Shown: positions 48,701-61,150 of the stretch, piece after piece
How positions within the stretch are numbered: position 1 is the first letter of the stretch
How the letters are laid out: every line of letters begins with the position of its first letter
NCBI GenBank assembly: GCA_021904315.1
Contig: CM038917.1
Span: 1,488,001 to 1,552,000, forward strand
Direction of reading: 5' to 3'
Source of the DNA: Sphagnum magellanicum
Taxonomy: Eukaryota > Streptophyta > Sphagnopsida > Sphagnales > Sphagnaceae
Length of the DNA: 64,000 nucleotides
Notes under the pieces: generated by a model
Told to the model about the DNA's origin: nothing
Seen by the model: the letters and a program-made list of their open reading frames with translations, nothing else
The model's database searches: none
Translations under genes and position numbers: made by a program

Positions 48701-49679
48701 TATGAAATATTCCTCTCTAGCTGCTAATACAGAAGACTGAGCTTGAATAATGTGCTGTTGTGTTTGGATGGGGCATGTTGAGCAGGCTAGCTTCAAGCCT
48801 CTAGGTATTACAATTGCAGTTGCCAAGGATCGAGCTATTGAGTCACTCATGCAGGTGGGTTTGAACAAAAGGGAGCTTGATTTACTGTTGTACCAGAATT
48901 AGTGGACATGAATTTTTTAAGCCATGGTCAGACAAGTGTGACATGTGGAATCTCTTGGGTGGCAGGTTGGTGATACATTTGTCCTCAACTGTCTTGAAGA
49001 GGGTAACTTTGCACCTCTGATGAAACATTTCTTGAAGCGATTTCCTCCTGGAGGTACCGCTTTTCACCCCTTTTAAGCCATTTGTTTAAAAAACTATGAA
49101 CCACATCCATCCAATTAGCTCAAGTAGTATTGCAACTGTATTGGCAACTGTGAAGGAAAACAATGGCTCCATTTGTACATTGGAATAATTCTCTACATTC
49201 CCACAAGTTGCAGATAATTAGGTAGCAAACAAAAACTTTCAGGCTCCACCCCATGGAAGAAATTCCATCTATAGTTGGCATGAAAACACCTGCAATATAT
49301 AGTTGCACAACATGAATGTGATCTAATGTCACAGAAACCCAACCTTCCACCCTGCAATATCGCAGGTGCTTAAGGCTGTCATATTGTTATCTTGTCAGGG
49401 TTTGTCCATGTTCTTCGCTACAAAGATATTCAGAACTCATTTCGGCTTTTTATTGGTTATGGTTTTTCAGCGGACCGATTTGAAGGTGTGGAATGGACTC
49501 CAGCTGGAAATGGCAGTCCCATACTGAGTGCTGCCTTGGCATACATGGAGTGCACAGTGAAGAGTCGTTTGGAAACAAGTGATCACTGGATTACATATGC
49601 TGAAGTCGTGGATGGGAATGTGGCAAAACCAGACGGACGAACTGCTGCACATCACCGGAAAATAGGCAACTACTACTGA
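45735..49679 (+). CDS. FLVB: Chloroplast flavodiiron protein, FLVB/Flv3 type (10 exons)
   Basis: Predicted 627-aa class-C flavodiiron protein. With FLVA it is known to pass electrons from the acceptor side of photosystem I to oxygen, forming water, in the stroma. Exons: 45735-46012, 46294-46591, 46793-46945, 47150-47428, 47570-47755, 47919-48049, 48352-48544, 48786-48854, 48966-49053, 49471-49679. All are GT-AG and in phase. The N-terminus ([17 protein letters not shown]) is a plausible plastid transit peptide. The beta-lactamase-like domain keeps the canonical diiron ligands: H147, E149, D151 and H152 (NHTEPDH), H214 (NLHWPD), D233 and H290 (VGHGP). This points to the B/Flv3 type rather than the A type, which has altered ligands. 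A flavodoxin-like domain (about 318-470) and a flavin-reductase domain (about 480-627, ending HHRKIGNYY) follow. Intron 3 has a TC-rich run (46972-47000). Confidence 0.95.
48490..48655 (+). repeat. Duplicated end of FLVB exon 7 inside intron 7
   Basis: The last 55 bases of exon 7 plus the first 11 of its intron (48490-48555) recur at 48590-48655, offset by exactly 100 with no indel. The copy retains 'aaaggatcctccaagggtgc', keeps the reading frame ([14 protein letters not shown]) and has its own GTTAGTGAG donor. Confidence 0.9.
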
Positions 49680-50801
49680 GTGTGATCTCCCTGATTCACA
49701 TCTCTCTTTTTGATGACCAGGTAAATTTGTACAAACTCATATACAGAAATCTGCAGAACTTTGCAGTTCTATCTCAAAACCCATTTTGATTTTGAAGGAT
49801 TCCTCAAGTTTATCTTTGTTGACTTAAGCTTCATATGGCAAATTAACACATGCTCTCATGTGATTACTCTCTCATATGAGAACATGCATAGACATAGATA
49901 AAGCACCTGGTGAAGCTAGCACGCCTGAAAGATCTTGCAGTTGTGATGTGATTCAACAAGAAAAAGTACGTGTGTTGGTAGATTTTTGGACTTTGGTTTT
50001 GAAACTCTCTAACAAAGTGGCTGGTGAACATGGCCAATCTAGTGTTCAATTGTATTTGTTATCTGACTTGGTTTTTTCGTAATGCTTGATATGTGAGTAA
50101 AGGAGTGGAAATAGAAGCAACTTCTTGAAGAAAGTTAAACTCCAAAAATACAGCAGGAAAGGTAAATTCCAAGTAGGCAGGACTTAATTAAAGTTTCAAC
50201 GCATCTTTTGGTTTTGGATTTTTTGTATTTGTCGAGTGGATTTCTAGTTGGATGCCACATGTGAAGAGCGATGTTTGATAGTACCACATATCCCTTAACA
50301 TTTTCAGGTACTCGTGAAATGTATTTTCCCATCTCCACATTGTCATTGAGACACCAACACAACTATAGCATGATTTTGTTGATATGGATCCTGATAAAAG
50401 TGATAGTGATACTTGTCGTCTTCCCATTTGTTCACTCAAACAACACTTCATGGTCCCTTGCTTGCCATTCACATGTAGAAGTATCATGGTATTCCCAATC
50501 ACAACATCATTTGAAAGTGTAGGGTACTGCTTGAGGAGTGGGGCATTCCCAAAAGAAGGGCCCCTTGCCTGAAGCATCAGCCAAGGGAGGGCTTGTCTCT
50601 GGAGAATACCCCACTGACCAGGGGATTGTAAAGTTTCATCATCAGATCTTTGTCAAGTGTACATATAAACTCACTAGAGCTGGATTCGCACCAAGGGCTA
50701 GTACACATAGTTTTATTCCATTAACTCTCTCTTGATTTGGGGATTAAAATGACTAAAATATAAGGAGTCAACTAACCTTAGGATAAATAAAATAGTATGA
50801 T
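49680..50801. other. 3' region of FLVB and gene-free DNA
   Basis: The first few hundred bases likely hold the FLVB 3' untranslated region. A less AT-rich stretch at 50180-50690 has a minus-strand open frame (50188-50577) without recognisable domains. It could be a transposon relic. Confidence 0.35.
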
Positions 50802-50988
50802 GGGGTTAATTTAACCCTACATTGAAGCATTCACATTGACGGGTCTTCCCAAACTACAGCTTGGGGTTAATTTAACCTTACATTGAAGCATTCACATTGA
50901 TGGGTCTTCCCAAACTACAGCTTGGGGTTAATTTAACCCTACATTGAAGCATTCACATTGATAGGTCTTCCCAAACTACAGCTTGGGA
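50802..50988. repeat. Three near-perfect 61-bp tandem repeats
   Basis: GGGGTTAATTTAACCCTACA starts copies at 50802, 50863 and 50924. Copies differ at only a few positions, so the expansion is recent. Each unit opens with the palindromic GGGTTAATTTAACCC. Confidence 0.95.
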
Positions 50989-51540
50989 AAATTTAGGAAT
51001 TTTTCCCATGGTACCCAAAACATTTGGGCACTCTGGAGAATTCCTGAGAAATGTTTTCCAGGATGATTGAAAAGTTTTGGAGTTTTTTTCTGCCCGTTAA
51101 TTTCGGGCAGATTACATAATTTTTAAAAAAATTCATTTCTTCTTGAAATTTTGGGAATTCTAAAATTGCTGATGCTCTGAAAAGTTTTCCAGGGTGCTTG
51201 AGAAACATTTGAGCATTTTTGGAATTTGTAAGCTGTCCCAGAATATTACAAAGGTTTTTAAAAAAAATTATTGTCGCCCAAAAAAATGGTCAATCTAGAA
51301 AAATCCTTGAGCTCAAAACATTTTGGCAGTTTGGGAATTTTTGTTTCACCAGATCATTGTAGGCACCTTATTAAGGTTGAAGAAATTTTTTTCATTCATG
51401 CCCCAAAAAATTGGGCAGTCTGGAAATATCCTGATGCTAGAAAAATTTCGGGCAGTTCGAGAATTTGTGTGCTGCCTGATAATTTTAGGCAGACTATACA
51501 GGTTGAAAAAAAACTTTGTTACTGCCCATCTCTCCAAGTG
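50989..51540. repeat. Degenerate tandem array, about 115-140 bp unit, four copies
   Basis: A recurring theme 'gctgccTgataatttTaggcag ... ggttgaaaaaaa' (given as consensus pieces) has anchors near 51087, 51230, 51345 and 51470. Each copy also has 'ctggaaaaatcctga', 'aacattt' and 'gggaatttttg'-like parts. The plus-strand frame 51271-51693 translates the repeat and is not a gene. Confidence 0.65.
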
Positions 51541-54500
51541 TTCTCTTACATGAAAGAGAGTATGTCGGTGAGAACAACATTAGAAGCTCTTGTGAACATG
51601 AAGGGCTATTTTAACCCATTTGAAATCAAGAGGTACAAACTAACCTCCTTCTTCCACCCTAATTTGATGTCAAATCTTACTTATATAAAATAATTGGTGT
51701 CTGCACATGCTTGATTCGGTAATTCGTGATTGGTTGGAGCCCCCCCCCCCTTTTCCCTTGAGAGCCCCCAGCCAAAGCGAGTGGCGGTTGATATCTCCAT
51801 GGGAGATTGCTATTTTTAATCTGCATTGAGCTCAAATGGAATATGCCTTTTATTAGGCAAGACTACAAGTTGCATTCACTTATTAACCCCATTTTTTTTT
51901 AAAAAGAACTTTGAATAGGTAGATTTTTTCTAGGATGCCCCCCAAATAGTTTTTTTTTGGAGGGGTATTCTTGCATCTAATAATAATATCATATATTGTA
52001 ATACCTTGGCAGGTTGAACCAATGTTTGTCAAATAAATAAATAAATAATTTGAAAATCATTTCAACCAAATAAAATTTTCTTGAATGTTCAATATTTTCT
52101 TTCAGAATTTTTTTGTTACTTGGGGGGGGAAAAAAATGAAAATTTCAACATTTCTGAAAAAAATATAAATTAGTGTGAAAAACTGCCAAGGTAGTACTAG
52201 TAGGGTATATAATATTAAAAGCCAATATACTCATCATCTATCTCTCTTGCAAATGATGTCCCCACCCACCCCCAAAAGAAAAAAAAGGTTTTGGGTTTTG
52301 GCCTTTGGTGTGTGTGAAAAAAATAAAACACACACACACACACACACAAGTTGTGGAAAAAAAGAGTGCCTTTTTACACAGCATTCATTTGATGGGTAGA
52401 AGTGGACAAAATGGACTTTGATACATAACACTTTAGTCTTTTGCTTATTTTATCATTTTGCTTGCAAAATGGGTTTACAGACTAGTCTAGAAGAAACTAA
52501 GATACTCATTCCTGGGGCTCAGACATCCCAACACATTTATCCACCTCTTAACCCCTATGCCACGTCATTTTCCAACTCAGTTTTTACCCCCATTTGTGTG
52601 AATGGGTTAATCATTCTTTTGGGTTATCCCTTTTGCCACCTCGAGTGTGAATCCAAAGTAGGAAGGGGCTATTTCTTTGTTTATTTGTTTGTGGAAGAGG
52701 GGGAACCAATGAGATGGCATACACTTAAATATCAATCCATTGAATCAAAATGTGGTGAACTTATCTAAATACCACTTCACCTGTAGCAAGACGTGTTGAC
52801 TCTATTTAGATACTATTTGTGAAATTTTTTTTGTTATGAGAGTCTCCAAAATTCTCTTGTGATAAGCCAATCAAAGAGGTGCATTTTGATTTTTTAAAAC
52901 TTGAGAAGCACCCTGAGTTATCAATAGGAAAGCACACATATACCCCCTCGCCATTAGCCTAGGTCAAAACAGGCAAAGAACCAAAAAATTCTTCTAGCCA
53001 ATGAGGTGAAATAGCATGCAATTAAAGTGCCCAATTTTTTTGTTTTGGGGGAAGGTGGGAATGTTGGATTTCTTTTTTTCTCAATGTATTCCCACTATGT
53101 TCCATTAAAGTTCTCAATTAATTCTTAACATGTTCCCCAAGTTTTCAATGTGTTCCCCCAACATCTTTTGAATAGTTCTTTGTACCTTTCATTCTTAACA
53201 TTTACTAAAACCTTTTAAAACTTACCTTTTTCCATAGCTAGGTGGGTGGTCTTAGTTTTTTCTTTATTTCATTTCAGTTTTCATTTCTTTGTTGGATACT
53301 CCTTTTTCCAAAGTTCTATTTTGTAACTTATATAACCAACCCAAAGGAAGAAATAATATATCTATTTTGGTGATTTAAAAAAAAAATTATTTAGAGACTG
53401 TGGCTTGAAGCTGTCTATCTAATAATGTAAGTATGTTATTCAAAAAAATTATTATATTTCAAAGATGTTATTAAGTATCCTAATTTCCTCACTCCTTGCT
53501 CTAACCAAGTACATGGACATGAAACAAATGTAAGAACATTTCAATAAAAATTTTAAAATTTCAATTATTGTGACAATTTTTAATACCAAAGCTTACATTT
53601 TAAAATTTATGAAAAATAGATATGGGTATTTTATCAATAATTTAATAGAATCCTTGTAACACATATTATAAAACTTGGACATGGATGAATTTGCATAATG
53701 CATTTTGAATTGAATGCAACTCATTTGAATTGAATTCAAATACATTAAATGAAATTTAGATTCAATTAAATTAAAATTCTTAAAATGAAATAAATTGAAT
53801 TAAATACAAATTGGTTGAAATCAATTCAACCAAATCATGAAAAAAACACATGTTAATTTGACTTTTCATATCCACATATGTGGGTTGGTGAAGGGATTGA
53901 GGTAGCTAGGTATTATGGAATGTTTTTGTAATTGTCACTGGATCAAACCATGTAATATATGAGATAATTAAGTAAGTATGAAATGTTTTCATAATTGTTG
54001 CATGAACAATCATATGTAATTGTCAAGTTGACAACCACTATTGGGCCTTATATATGTTTCACCAAAACCAATTTCGATTATCATCATCCCTGGAATTTGA
54101 CACATCATTGCGAATCCTTTCAATGTAAATGAAATTTGAAAAGTAATATCAATCGCTAACAATATTCAAAATTACAACTTTGAAAATACATACAAGTTTC
54201 TTTTTGTGATGAAGAAAGTATGAATTATATTTAATTATATTATTTTTCAAATGACATTCTATAATGTTGAATTAATTCAAAACTTTTCCCTGACCACAAG
54301 GTTCTAATTCAAAGCCTGATTATTATTTTTTGTGAAGAGCCAATCCAAGAAGCCCATCACAAAAGAAGACAAATTTGAATTTTTGGGGTCCTCCCACCTA
54401 ATTAATATTGTAGTACCTTTTTAAGTTTGGCACTTGAATGCAAAATAATTATATTATTATTCAAAATCCTCCTCTCTAGTTTTTGTTTTAATAATTATGA

Positions 54501-55736
54501 AAATTTTAAAAATAAATATAGGGAACTTCTTTGGTAGATTTCCTGAACTTTGAACCTGTAACATAATGAGACCTTTTATAACATTTTGCAGTGCTTCTTC
54601 TTGTAAAAAAAATGAGGAGACATAATGTTCCACCAATGGAATAAAAGAAATGTTGTCAATTATTGGATGCTCCCCAATGATGAAAATTGGCCTAAAGCAA
54701 AAAGCTCCTAAGTTTCCACTAATTTTTGTATTTTTTTCCTCCCTTGTAATTTCCTTAAATTTCAGCACCCCAAAAAATAATAATAATAATAACAATAAAA
54801 TTATATTTATTTATTTATTTATTTATTGACATTTCCAAAATAATTTAGTTATTGCTGAACCTGAAAAGGTACTAAGGTATGAGTCACAATAAACACCCAT
54901 TTCCTGCAGCCATAATGACCAACTTATCAATTGACAATATCAGCTTACAATATACTACCATATACTTGATCAATTTGTTGACCTTGCCTACCAAGGCAAG
55001 GATGTTGTACTTAGATTCATTATAGTATATAGTAGGTTAAGGGATTTTGGCCCCTAAGTAATAGATCTATTTTTATATGAGGATTTTTGAAAGATGATAT
55101 TTTGGCTTGTGTTGAAACTTGAGATTATCTTGAAGGATTTGGGTTTCTGTGAGGGGGATTTTTGAAGATTATATTTTTGTATGGTGAAATATTTGAGTTT
55201 CCATAATTATTATTTTTTGCCTTAAGATACATTTTAATGTAAATGGCAAGGCCATAGCGTGATACACCCCTTGTTGATCACAAGTCAATATATTCTATTA
55301 ATATGTTGAGTGAACCACATTTATTCTTTCAAAGAGAAATAGTTAGTGTATCCAAGCGCAAAAAGGAGTGTGGGCGTTTTGAAAAAGCTAAAGGTTTAAT
55401 TCAAGGGTTTAGGGCTTCAATAATTTGTAGAGAGTATTAATCCTAAAGGTACGCTCAGGGTCGTCCAAAAGGCCTACAGAGTTCATTGGGCAGCTTTTCA
55501 TCCTCACATTGAAGTGAACAAAAAAAAAGAAGACTGAAAATACCAAAAACACCTCTGCTGGGAACGTGTATGTCCCTAGATGATTTTATTCGATGAAAAC
55601 CGACAATGGCTCGTTCGTGCCCGTCAATGACGACTTGAAATTCATCCATCCATCCATCCATCTACGAGCTCCCTCGCCTTCATTCGGAACAGACAAGAAC
55701 CACATGAGCGGGAAGGGGAAGAAGAGAGAGAGAACG
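51541..55736. other. Gene-free DNA up to MED10
   Basis: Mainly AT-rich. It contains a CA microsatellite (52328-52348), an AAT/ATTT-rich run (54775-54830) and AATTGAATT-type runs near 53690-53830. The frame 52418-52768 (116 codons) shows no domain. The last 250 bases are GC-richer and probably contain the MED10 promoter and leader. Confidence 0.4.
52328..52348. repeat. CA microsatellite
   Basis: An alternating AC run of 21 bases. Confidence 0.9.
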
Positions 55737-57167
55737 ATGGAGTCGGAACAGCAAGCGCAAGCGGCTCCCACATCCTCTCCCTCGCCTGCTATGGCCATGG
55801 AAGAGACTCTGGCCTCGGTACAGAGATCCCTGCTCCTTCTCCATCAGTTGCAGTGCTCTGTTTCCTCATTTACCATGCCCTCGCAGCTCCTACTTCTTGA
55901 ACGCTTGTAAGTTCCATATCCCTCTTGATTAGGGTTCCCGAGTATTGACCGGATAGGTACTGGTTGTCATTCCGCAATCAAGAACAGAAATCTCTGAGGT
56001 TTTTTGGTTTCCTTCATTTTTCTAATTCGCCTTGTAGTTGTGTCGACTCCTGTCTTGTGGACTCTGATTTTTCCTAGTGATGATAAAACCCTTCGAGTCA
56101 TGAGAACGATGGCCATCGGTGGCCTTGTATCGCACATACGCTGCTGTGGTTTTGGATATACTGGTGATTGTATGCTGCTCTTGAGAATTAACCTTTCAAT
56201 TTTGATTTTGGTGTGATCTACAGGAATGGACTAGCGAGTGAGTTAGAAGTGATGCACAAAGCTGCTGAGAATTGCCATATCCAAATTCCTCTTGAAGTTG
56301 TAAGGTGCATCCTTTCTTTTCTCTGCAGAGGGAGGTGAGGGGGTGCTTGAGGTAATTTTGAAATTTTGGCGAAGTAATTCATTAAAGCATCAGAAAAGGA
56401 GGTCTCTATTCTTGTGGAGTGGTTCATGATTAGCTTCCTAAATCTGCCTTTTGTTCAAGGCATGAATTAGATTGCTATGTTTTGTATCTCTTTTTTCACA
56501 GTTCAATGATCAGTTTTTTGATGAGTTTATTCTGGGAGCATAATTGCTGATTCATGTTGTCTGCAACAGCTTCATAGATGAAGGCAGGAATCCTGATGAA
56601 TACACAAGGAATTTACTCAATAGTTGTGTCCAGCGCAACCAAGTTAGCAGAGGAAAAGTAGATGCCTTCAAGGTAAGATATTTGGACAAACTTTCTGTTT
56701 TGCTTTTCTGGGGGCCATGGAATGAACAGATCTTGATGAAGGAATGCCGTCTCCAAAAGGTGGGTTCTCACTGAGTGTCATTTTGTATGATATAAGTTCA
56801 GTTTGCTTTCAGACTTGTTGATAAATGAAGAGTTGTCATGTCTTTGCAGGCACTGAGGAAGCATCTGCTGGAAGAAGCAGAGGATGCATTTCCAGATGAA
56901 ATTGAGGCCTATAGGGCCATTCGGAACCAGTCATCTTTAGTAAGTACCTCATTCTCTTGTCACAGACTAAAGGTGATGGGTATGTCCCTTTACATGCTCT
57001 ACACTGTCAAGAAGGTTCTGCTGGCATGATTTGACTAGGTATGTAAAATAAGGATGCTGATGTAGTGACATCAAGTGTGGTTGGCCATCATGCAGGAGGC
57101 AAGACGTGCACTACAATCATCAGACTTGCTGTCAAATGGAAATTTGAAAGTGAAGTCAGAACACTGA
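55737..57167 (+). CDS. MED10: Mediator complex subunit 10 (5 exons)
   Basis: Predicted 171-aa MED10 (yeast Nut2), a middle-module subunit of the Mediator complex that links transcription factors to RNA polymerase II in the nucleus. Exons: 55737-55906, 56224-56304, 56570-56672, 56850-56939, 57096-57167, all GT-AG and in phase. Family landmarks are in order: VQRSLLLLHQLQCSVSSFT, the QLLLLERLNGL helix, CHIQIPLEVV, DEGRNPDEYTRNLLNSCVQR, GKVDAFKALRKHLLEEAE and FPDEIEAYRAIR. The plant MED10 length is about 185 aa. The chosen ATG (MESEQQAQAA) has A at -3 and G at +4. In-frame ATGs at 55704 and 55593 would add 11 or 48 residues and cannot be excluded. Confidence 0.94.
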
Positions 57168-59208
57168 TATGACTTAACAGTGTATCTTCAGGTCCTAGTT
57201 GGTTTTGTTCCCATTCTGTAGTATCCTTGTGGAATTTTTGAACTTCAAACATGGATTTTTTCATGTAAATACAGAACAAGCTTATAATCAGCAACATTAA
57301 AGATTGAGCACATTGATATTGTTCATTTTGCATGAGCTATGTACTTGAATCTTCAGAATAACCCCATAGTAAGAAAATGATTGTTATAGCTAGAGAGAAA
57401 ACTAGTCCATCAGCCCTCCCTATGATAATGCTCTCCAAAACTATCTTTGCATTGAACTTGGAAGTGGAAATCACCATATATCCACAGTATCTTGATGATG
57501 TGGAATACAGTACCAGCAGCCATGTTGGCGAGCTAGAGTAAAATGGTAATTTCTCACTAGCTGGCAACAAACTAAACCAATTTTTTGCCTCATGTTACAC
57601 CATGGGCAAAGTTTTGCACTCCAGTTTCATGAAACCTGGCTGTTTCTATTGAGCATGCAAGCTGAGATCCCACTTGTCAACACAGGAATAGAGGTGGAAT
57701 ATTAACAGGTTTTATGGTCAACTTTGAGCACTTCTTTTTATGATGGATTTGTCCACCCCTCATCACCTGGAATTCTGCAAGCTCTAACCAGGGCCATTGA
57801 CAACAGCTGCACTTAGCTTACAGAATGTTGCCTTGATGATTGTACATATGGCTATTCAGACCAATAAGGTCAATAATGCAGGTGCAGCAGTGCAGCATTC
57901 CTGCTGCAGAAGTGCTGTACCATGGTCACACAAGCTTTCAGACAATAGATGGTTCCTTTTGTTGCTTCAAGCTTGTCCTCTTGCATGGTTCCCTCCATCC
58001 ACTAGGGCCTCCCCTTCATCAATTAGGACATGTCATCTCCATGAATCCTAGGTCCTTCTAGGATCCTCCTTTGACTGTTGACTCTGGTCTTCTATTTGAC
58101 CCAGTTAGCACTCTTCCCTTATCATCAGGTTATGAGATCCACTCTTCTCATCTGGTAATGACCTCCTCACTTAGTGTTACAAGGTGAGTTAGTTTCTACA
58201 CCTTAGTAGGCATTAGGTGCAGATTTAAGGTGCCTCTGCACCTAGACCGGCAGCTGGCCCATCCGTCATCACCTTATAGTCTTAAATTGGTTAATTCATG
58301 AATTGCTTTGTACTTTTTTGCCAGGGAAGGTGTGATTGCAGGGGTATGTTCCTGGCATTTTTTATTTGGCCCTACTGGGTTTAGGGTTTTAACCCTAAAG
58401 CCAAATGCTTACTAGTATGCAAAAATTGCCCCCTGGGGGCAACCACTCTACTACATAATCCAGATCTTCCATACTCCAGACCTACACATAAGGAGAAATT
58501 GAATCTACAGATAAAATACTATGACGACCACATCAAGGCAACTGTCTTCATAAACCACAATATGCCAGCTTTGAGAGGTAACTGCATGATACGAAGCTGC
58601 AAAAATCCAGCAGGAATAAGAGCATGGTATTCATCAAATCCACCCCTTCAATTTCGCCAGGTCTCAGTGATGCATGCTCATCTGCCACCCCAAATCTGGC
58701 ATGTTTGCAACTTAGCAAACAGCCAGGAGGAATAAGAGCATATTCAATATAGGTGGAAAGTACAGAGGAGCTATGGTCCATGATATTTGAATATTTGAAC
58801 TATACATTTATTGTACCTACACTTCACATTACCTTAAATTGTAATACAAGTATTAATTTATATTGTTTAACAGATCGCTAAATTGCAACTTTAATCAAAA
58901 CTTGCACCAGACGGAAATAGATTGAAATACATAGCAAATTGATAGATGGCCATCTATTATTCTGCATCATATAGCCACTATCATGGACATATATGGAAAG
59001 CATTACAGTGGATCCGATATATCCTCCATCAAGGAGGGGAAAAATCACAAGCTATTCAACTGTGTCAACAACTTTGAACTTTTCCATCAACCAAGTCTTG
59101 GTCCCCCAACTGCTCCCAAGACAAGACTTATTTTCTTAGTTGCTATCATTCCCACCCCAGTAAAACAAATCCTATTGTCCCCATCTACTGCATATGCCCA
59201 TTACCTTC
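57168..59208. other. MED10 3' region and spacer
   Basis: The 3' untranslated region of MED10 probably extends a few hundred bases. The remainder has moderate GC and scattered short open frames (57797-58051, 58499-58735) without domains. It may include untranslated sequence of the minus-strand locus at 59.2-60.2 kb. Confidence 0.35.
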
Positions 59209-60192
59209 TCAACTCTTGCACTGGTGCACCAAGAGGATAATTCCTGCAACACTTTGAGACAGATTATGCAGAGCAGGAAGTGCAATATTGTTGTCCTCCC
59301 TCCTGCTTTGCAACTAAATACAGCAGGACATTTCTGCTTAAACTTTACCGTAAGGAAAAACATGGACAAACTTTGGAAGGTTTTGTCAACAACTCCATCC
59401 CGTATTTGGTCCTGCTTCCTTGAAAATATATTCCTAGAAAGTACCTCATCTTTTTTTTTGGTGTAAGAGACACACTGCAAGTCTTTCCAGGATCCTCAGA
59501 GCTCGTTCTGCAACAACCCATTTGCTCAGGTGGCAGCATCTCCAATTTGCCTGCCAAGCGACCACCAGTCACTCCGGTATGTGCAGGAGAACATCCTCCA
59601 ATACTACCCTGATATCATGGCAGCTGGGCTGCAGGGGAGACTTCAAATGCTGAAGCAGGCAGTCTGAAAAATCTCTGTTATGCAACTTGCAATGCGAAGA
59701 TGATATGGGTCTGGTCGATCTCTGTTGTTCTTTACTGCCATATACCTTATGTGAGCTGAATCCCGCTTTGCGAATCTCATCTTGATCAGAATTGAGCAAT
59801 AGCTGCAGGCATCTAGAGCTAATCCAGGAGGAAGGAGGTGAAACTTTTGCAGTTTCACCTTGCTCCCGGAATGAACTTGAGAATTCGGCAGCTCTCTTCT
59901 TCCCCTTTTCAGCTTTTCGTTGGCTGACCTCTTGTGCATCATCATGTAGCAAAAGATCTCGAGCTTGTGTTTGTCCGAATGTCGTAGCTGCTGTATCTTC
60001 CTCCTCTTGTACGTCCTGCATCGCCGCATCACTCTCGGCCACCTCAGATCTAAGCTTCTTTGATTGTTCCGGTGCCAGGCAATCTTCCAAATTCCTTTTA
60101 GACATATCGGCTCTGGAACTTTCAGAAGCGTGACTCCCGCTATTTCTTCCGCCGTCTTCATCCGGAGTGTCTACCTCGTAAAACAAATCCAT
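59209..60192 (-). pseudogene. Unrecognised gene, apparently disrupted
   Basis: A 207-codon open frame runs from the ATG at 60190-60192 (MDLFYEVDTPDEDGG) to a TGA at 59569-59571. The N-terminal half is acidic, Ser-rich and disordered. The part near CLQLLLNSDQDEIRKAGFSS looks helical. Beyond the stop the same frame stays open and helical-looking (SKWVVAERALRILERLAV) until a run of nine A on the minus strand (59451-59459). There the open frame shifts by one base, continuing with DEVLSRNIFSRKQDQIRDG to about 59349. A further shifted stretch (ALPALHNLSQSVAGIILLVH) ends with a stop at 59209. Splicing of 59551-59607 (GT-AG, 57 nt) would remove the stop in frame but is unusually short, and the second possible intron would be 35 nt. 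Decay, or assembly errors in an intact gene, both fit. No family was recognised. Confidence 0.5.
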
Positions 60193-60997
60193 CCTGAGAG
60201 GACGACGGGGCACAGACCGATGGCGTCACGCTCCCCTTTCTCGACTCATCAGCGACGCTTGGCGAGAGAAGAAATTGCAGAAAGGAAGAAAGGCCTTCAA
60301 AACATCGCTTCACTTGTGTCAGAAAACAATGCGCTCAAAGAAATCCGCATAAACAAAACACATCTTTCTCATTCGCACTGTTCATAGCACAAGCGCTAAA
60401 AACGAGAAGAAGAAGAGTCAATAATAGAAAATGAAGACATATCTTCTCTGTTCAAAAACATGTCGCCTGGGGATTCATCATCCGGCCCTCCGAAACCTCG
60501 CCCTTTCTTTCACTAGCAAATAAAACAATGTGATCGAATATGTATCTTTCTCAAATCAAGACACGAGTCATAATATTCTCTCCGCACTCGAGATCCTTGC
60601 TCAACAGTCTCTTCTATTTATTAACCATCAAACATACTCCAAAAAATTTGCGATAGAACACAAAAAAAGACCAAAACAAAGCTATCTATCATAAAGTCTT
60701 AGCTGAACAGCTTCGAATTCCGCTCTGTATACAAGCATCCATCCCCACACAAAACAAGCTTGTGAATCACAAGGCTCCCCTTCTCTGAGCCTCTTCCCCA
60801 CCGCACCACGCCCATGACCGGCGCCCCCACCACAGCAGCATCACCAACACAATCACAAAAAGCAAGCAAAAAAAAAATTCAAGAGCGATGACTGAGAGAC
60901 GACGACGACGATTTTGCCGTCCAAAAGATCAGTCCGAAGCATTTGCGCGGAAGAAAACTAGAGGCGCGTGCGAGACTCCTTGGTGGGGGAAGAAGGA
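60193..60997. promoter_or_regulatory. Upstream region of the 60-kb locus
   Basis: GC-richer than the surrounding intergenic DNA, as expected of a promoter and leader on the minus strand. The start ATG has GC-rich flanking sequence. No defined motif was located and no other gene is supported. Confidence 0.3.
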
Positions 60998-61150
60998 AAT
61001 GGGGATCTCGATTAGCATCTCGATTGGGACCTCGTCTGTCGGCTAGGAACCTGAATTTGCTTTTCCAAAAGCTAAAATGGGGACCTTGATACGCATCGCG
61101 ATGGGGATCTCGTCTGGCGGTTCGAACTTAGGAACCTGATTTTGTTTCCA
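60998..61150. repeat. Imperfect tandem duplication of about 77-85 bp
   Basis: 'aaatggggatctcgatt ... catctcgattgggacctcgtctg ... aggaacctgaatttg' is followed by a second diverged copy beginning near 61075. The overlapping minus-strand frames are reflections of it. Confidence 0.65.

Noticed and set aside
49392-49470. In-frame extension upstream of the last FLVB exon
   Set aside because: Phase and family sequence require splicing from 49053 to 49471 ([13 protein letters not shown]). The extension would insert unrelated residues.
50188-50577. 129-codon minus-strand frame 0.5 kb past FLVB
   Set aside because: No domain was recognised and there are no exon partners. A decayed transposon fragment is possible but unsupported.
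52418-52768. 116-codon plus-strand frame
   Set aside because: It lies in repeat-rich spacer with no recognisable motifs and no flanking exon signals.
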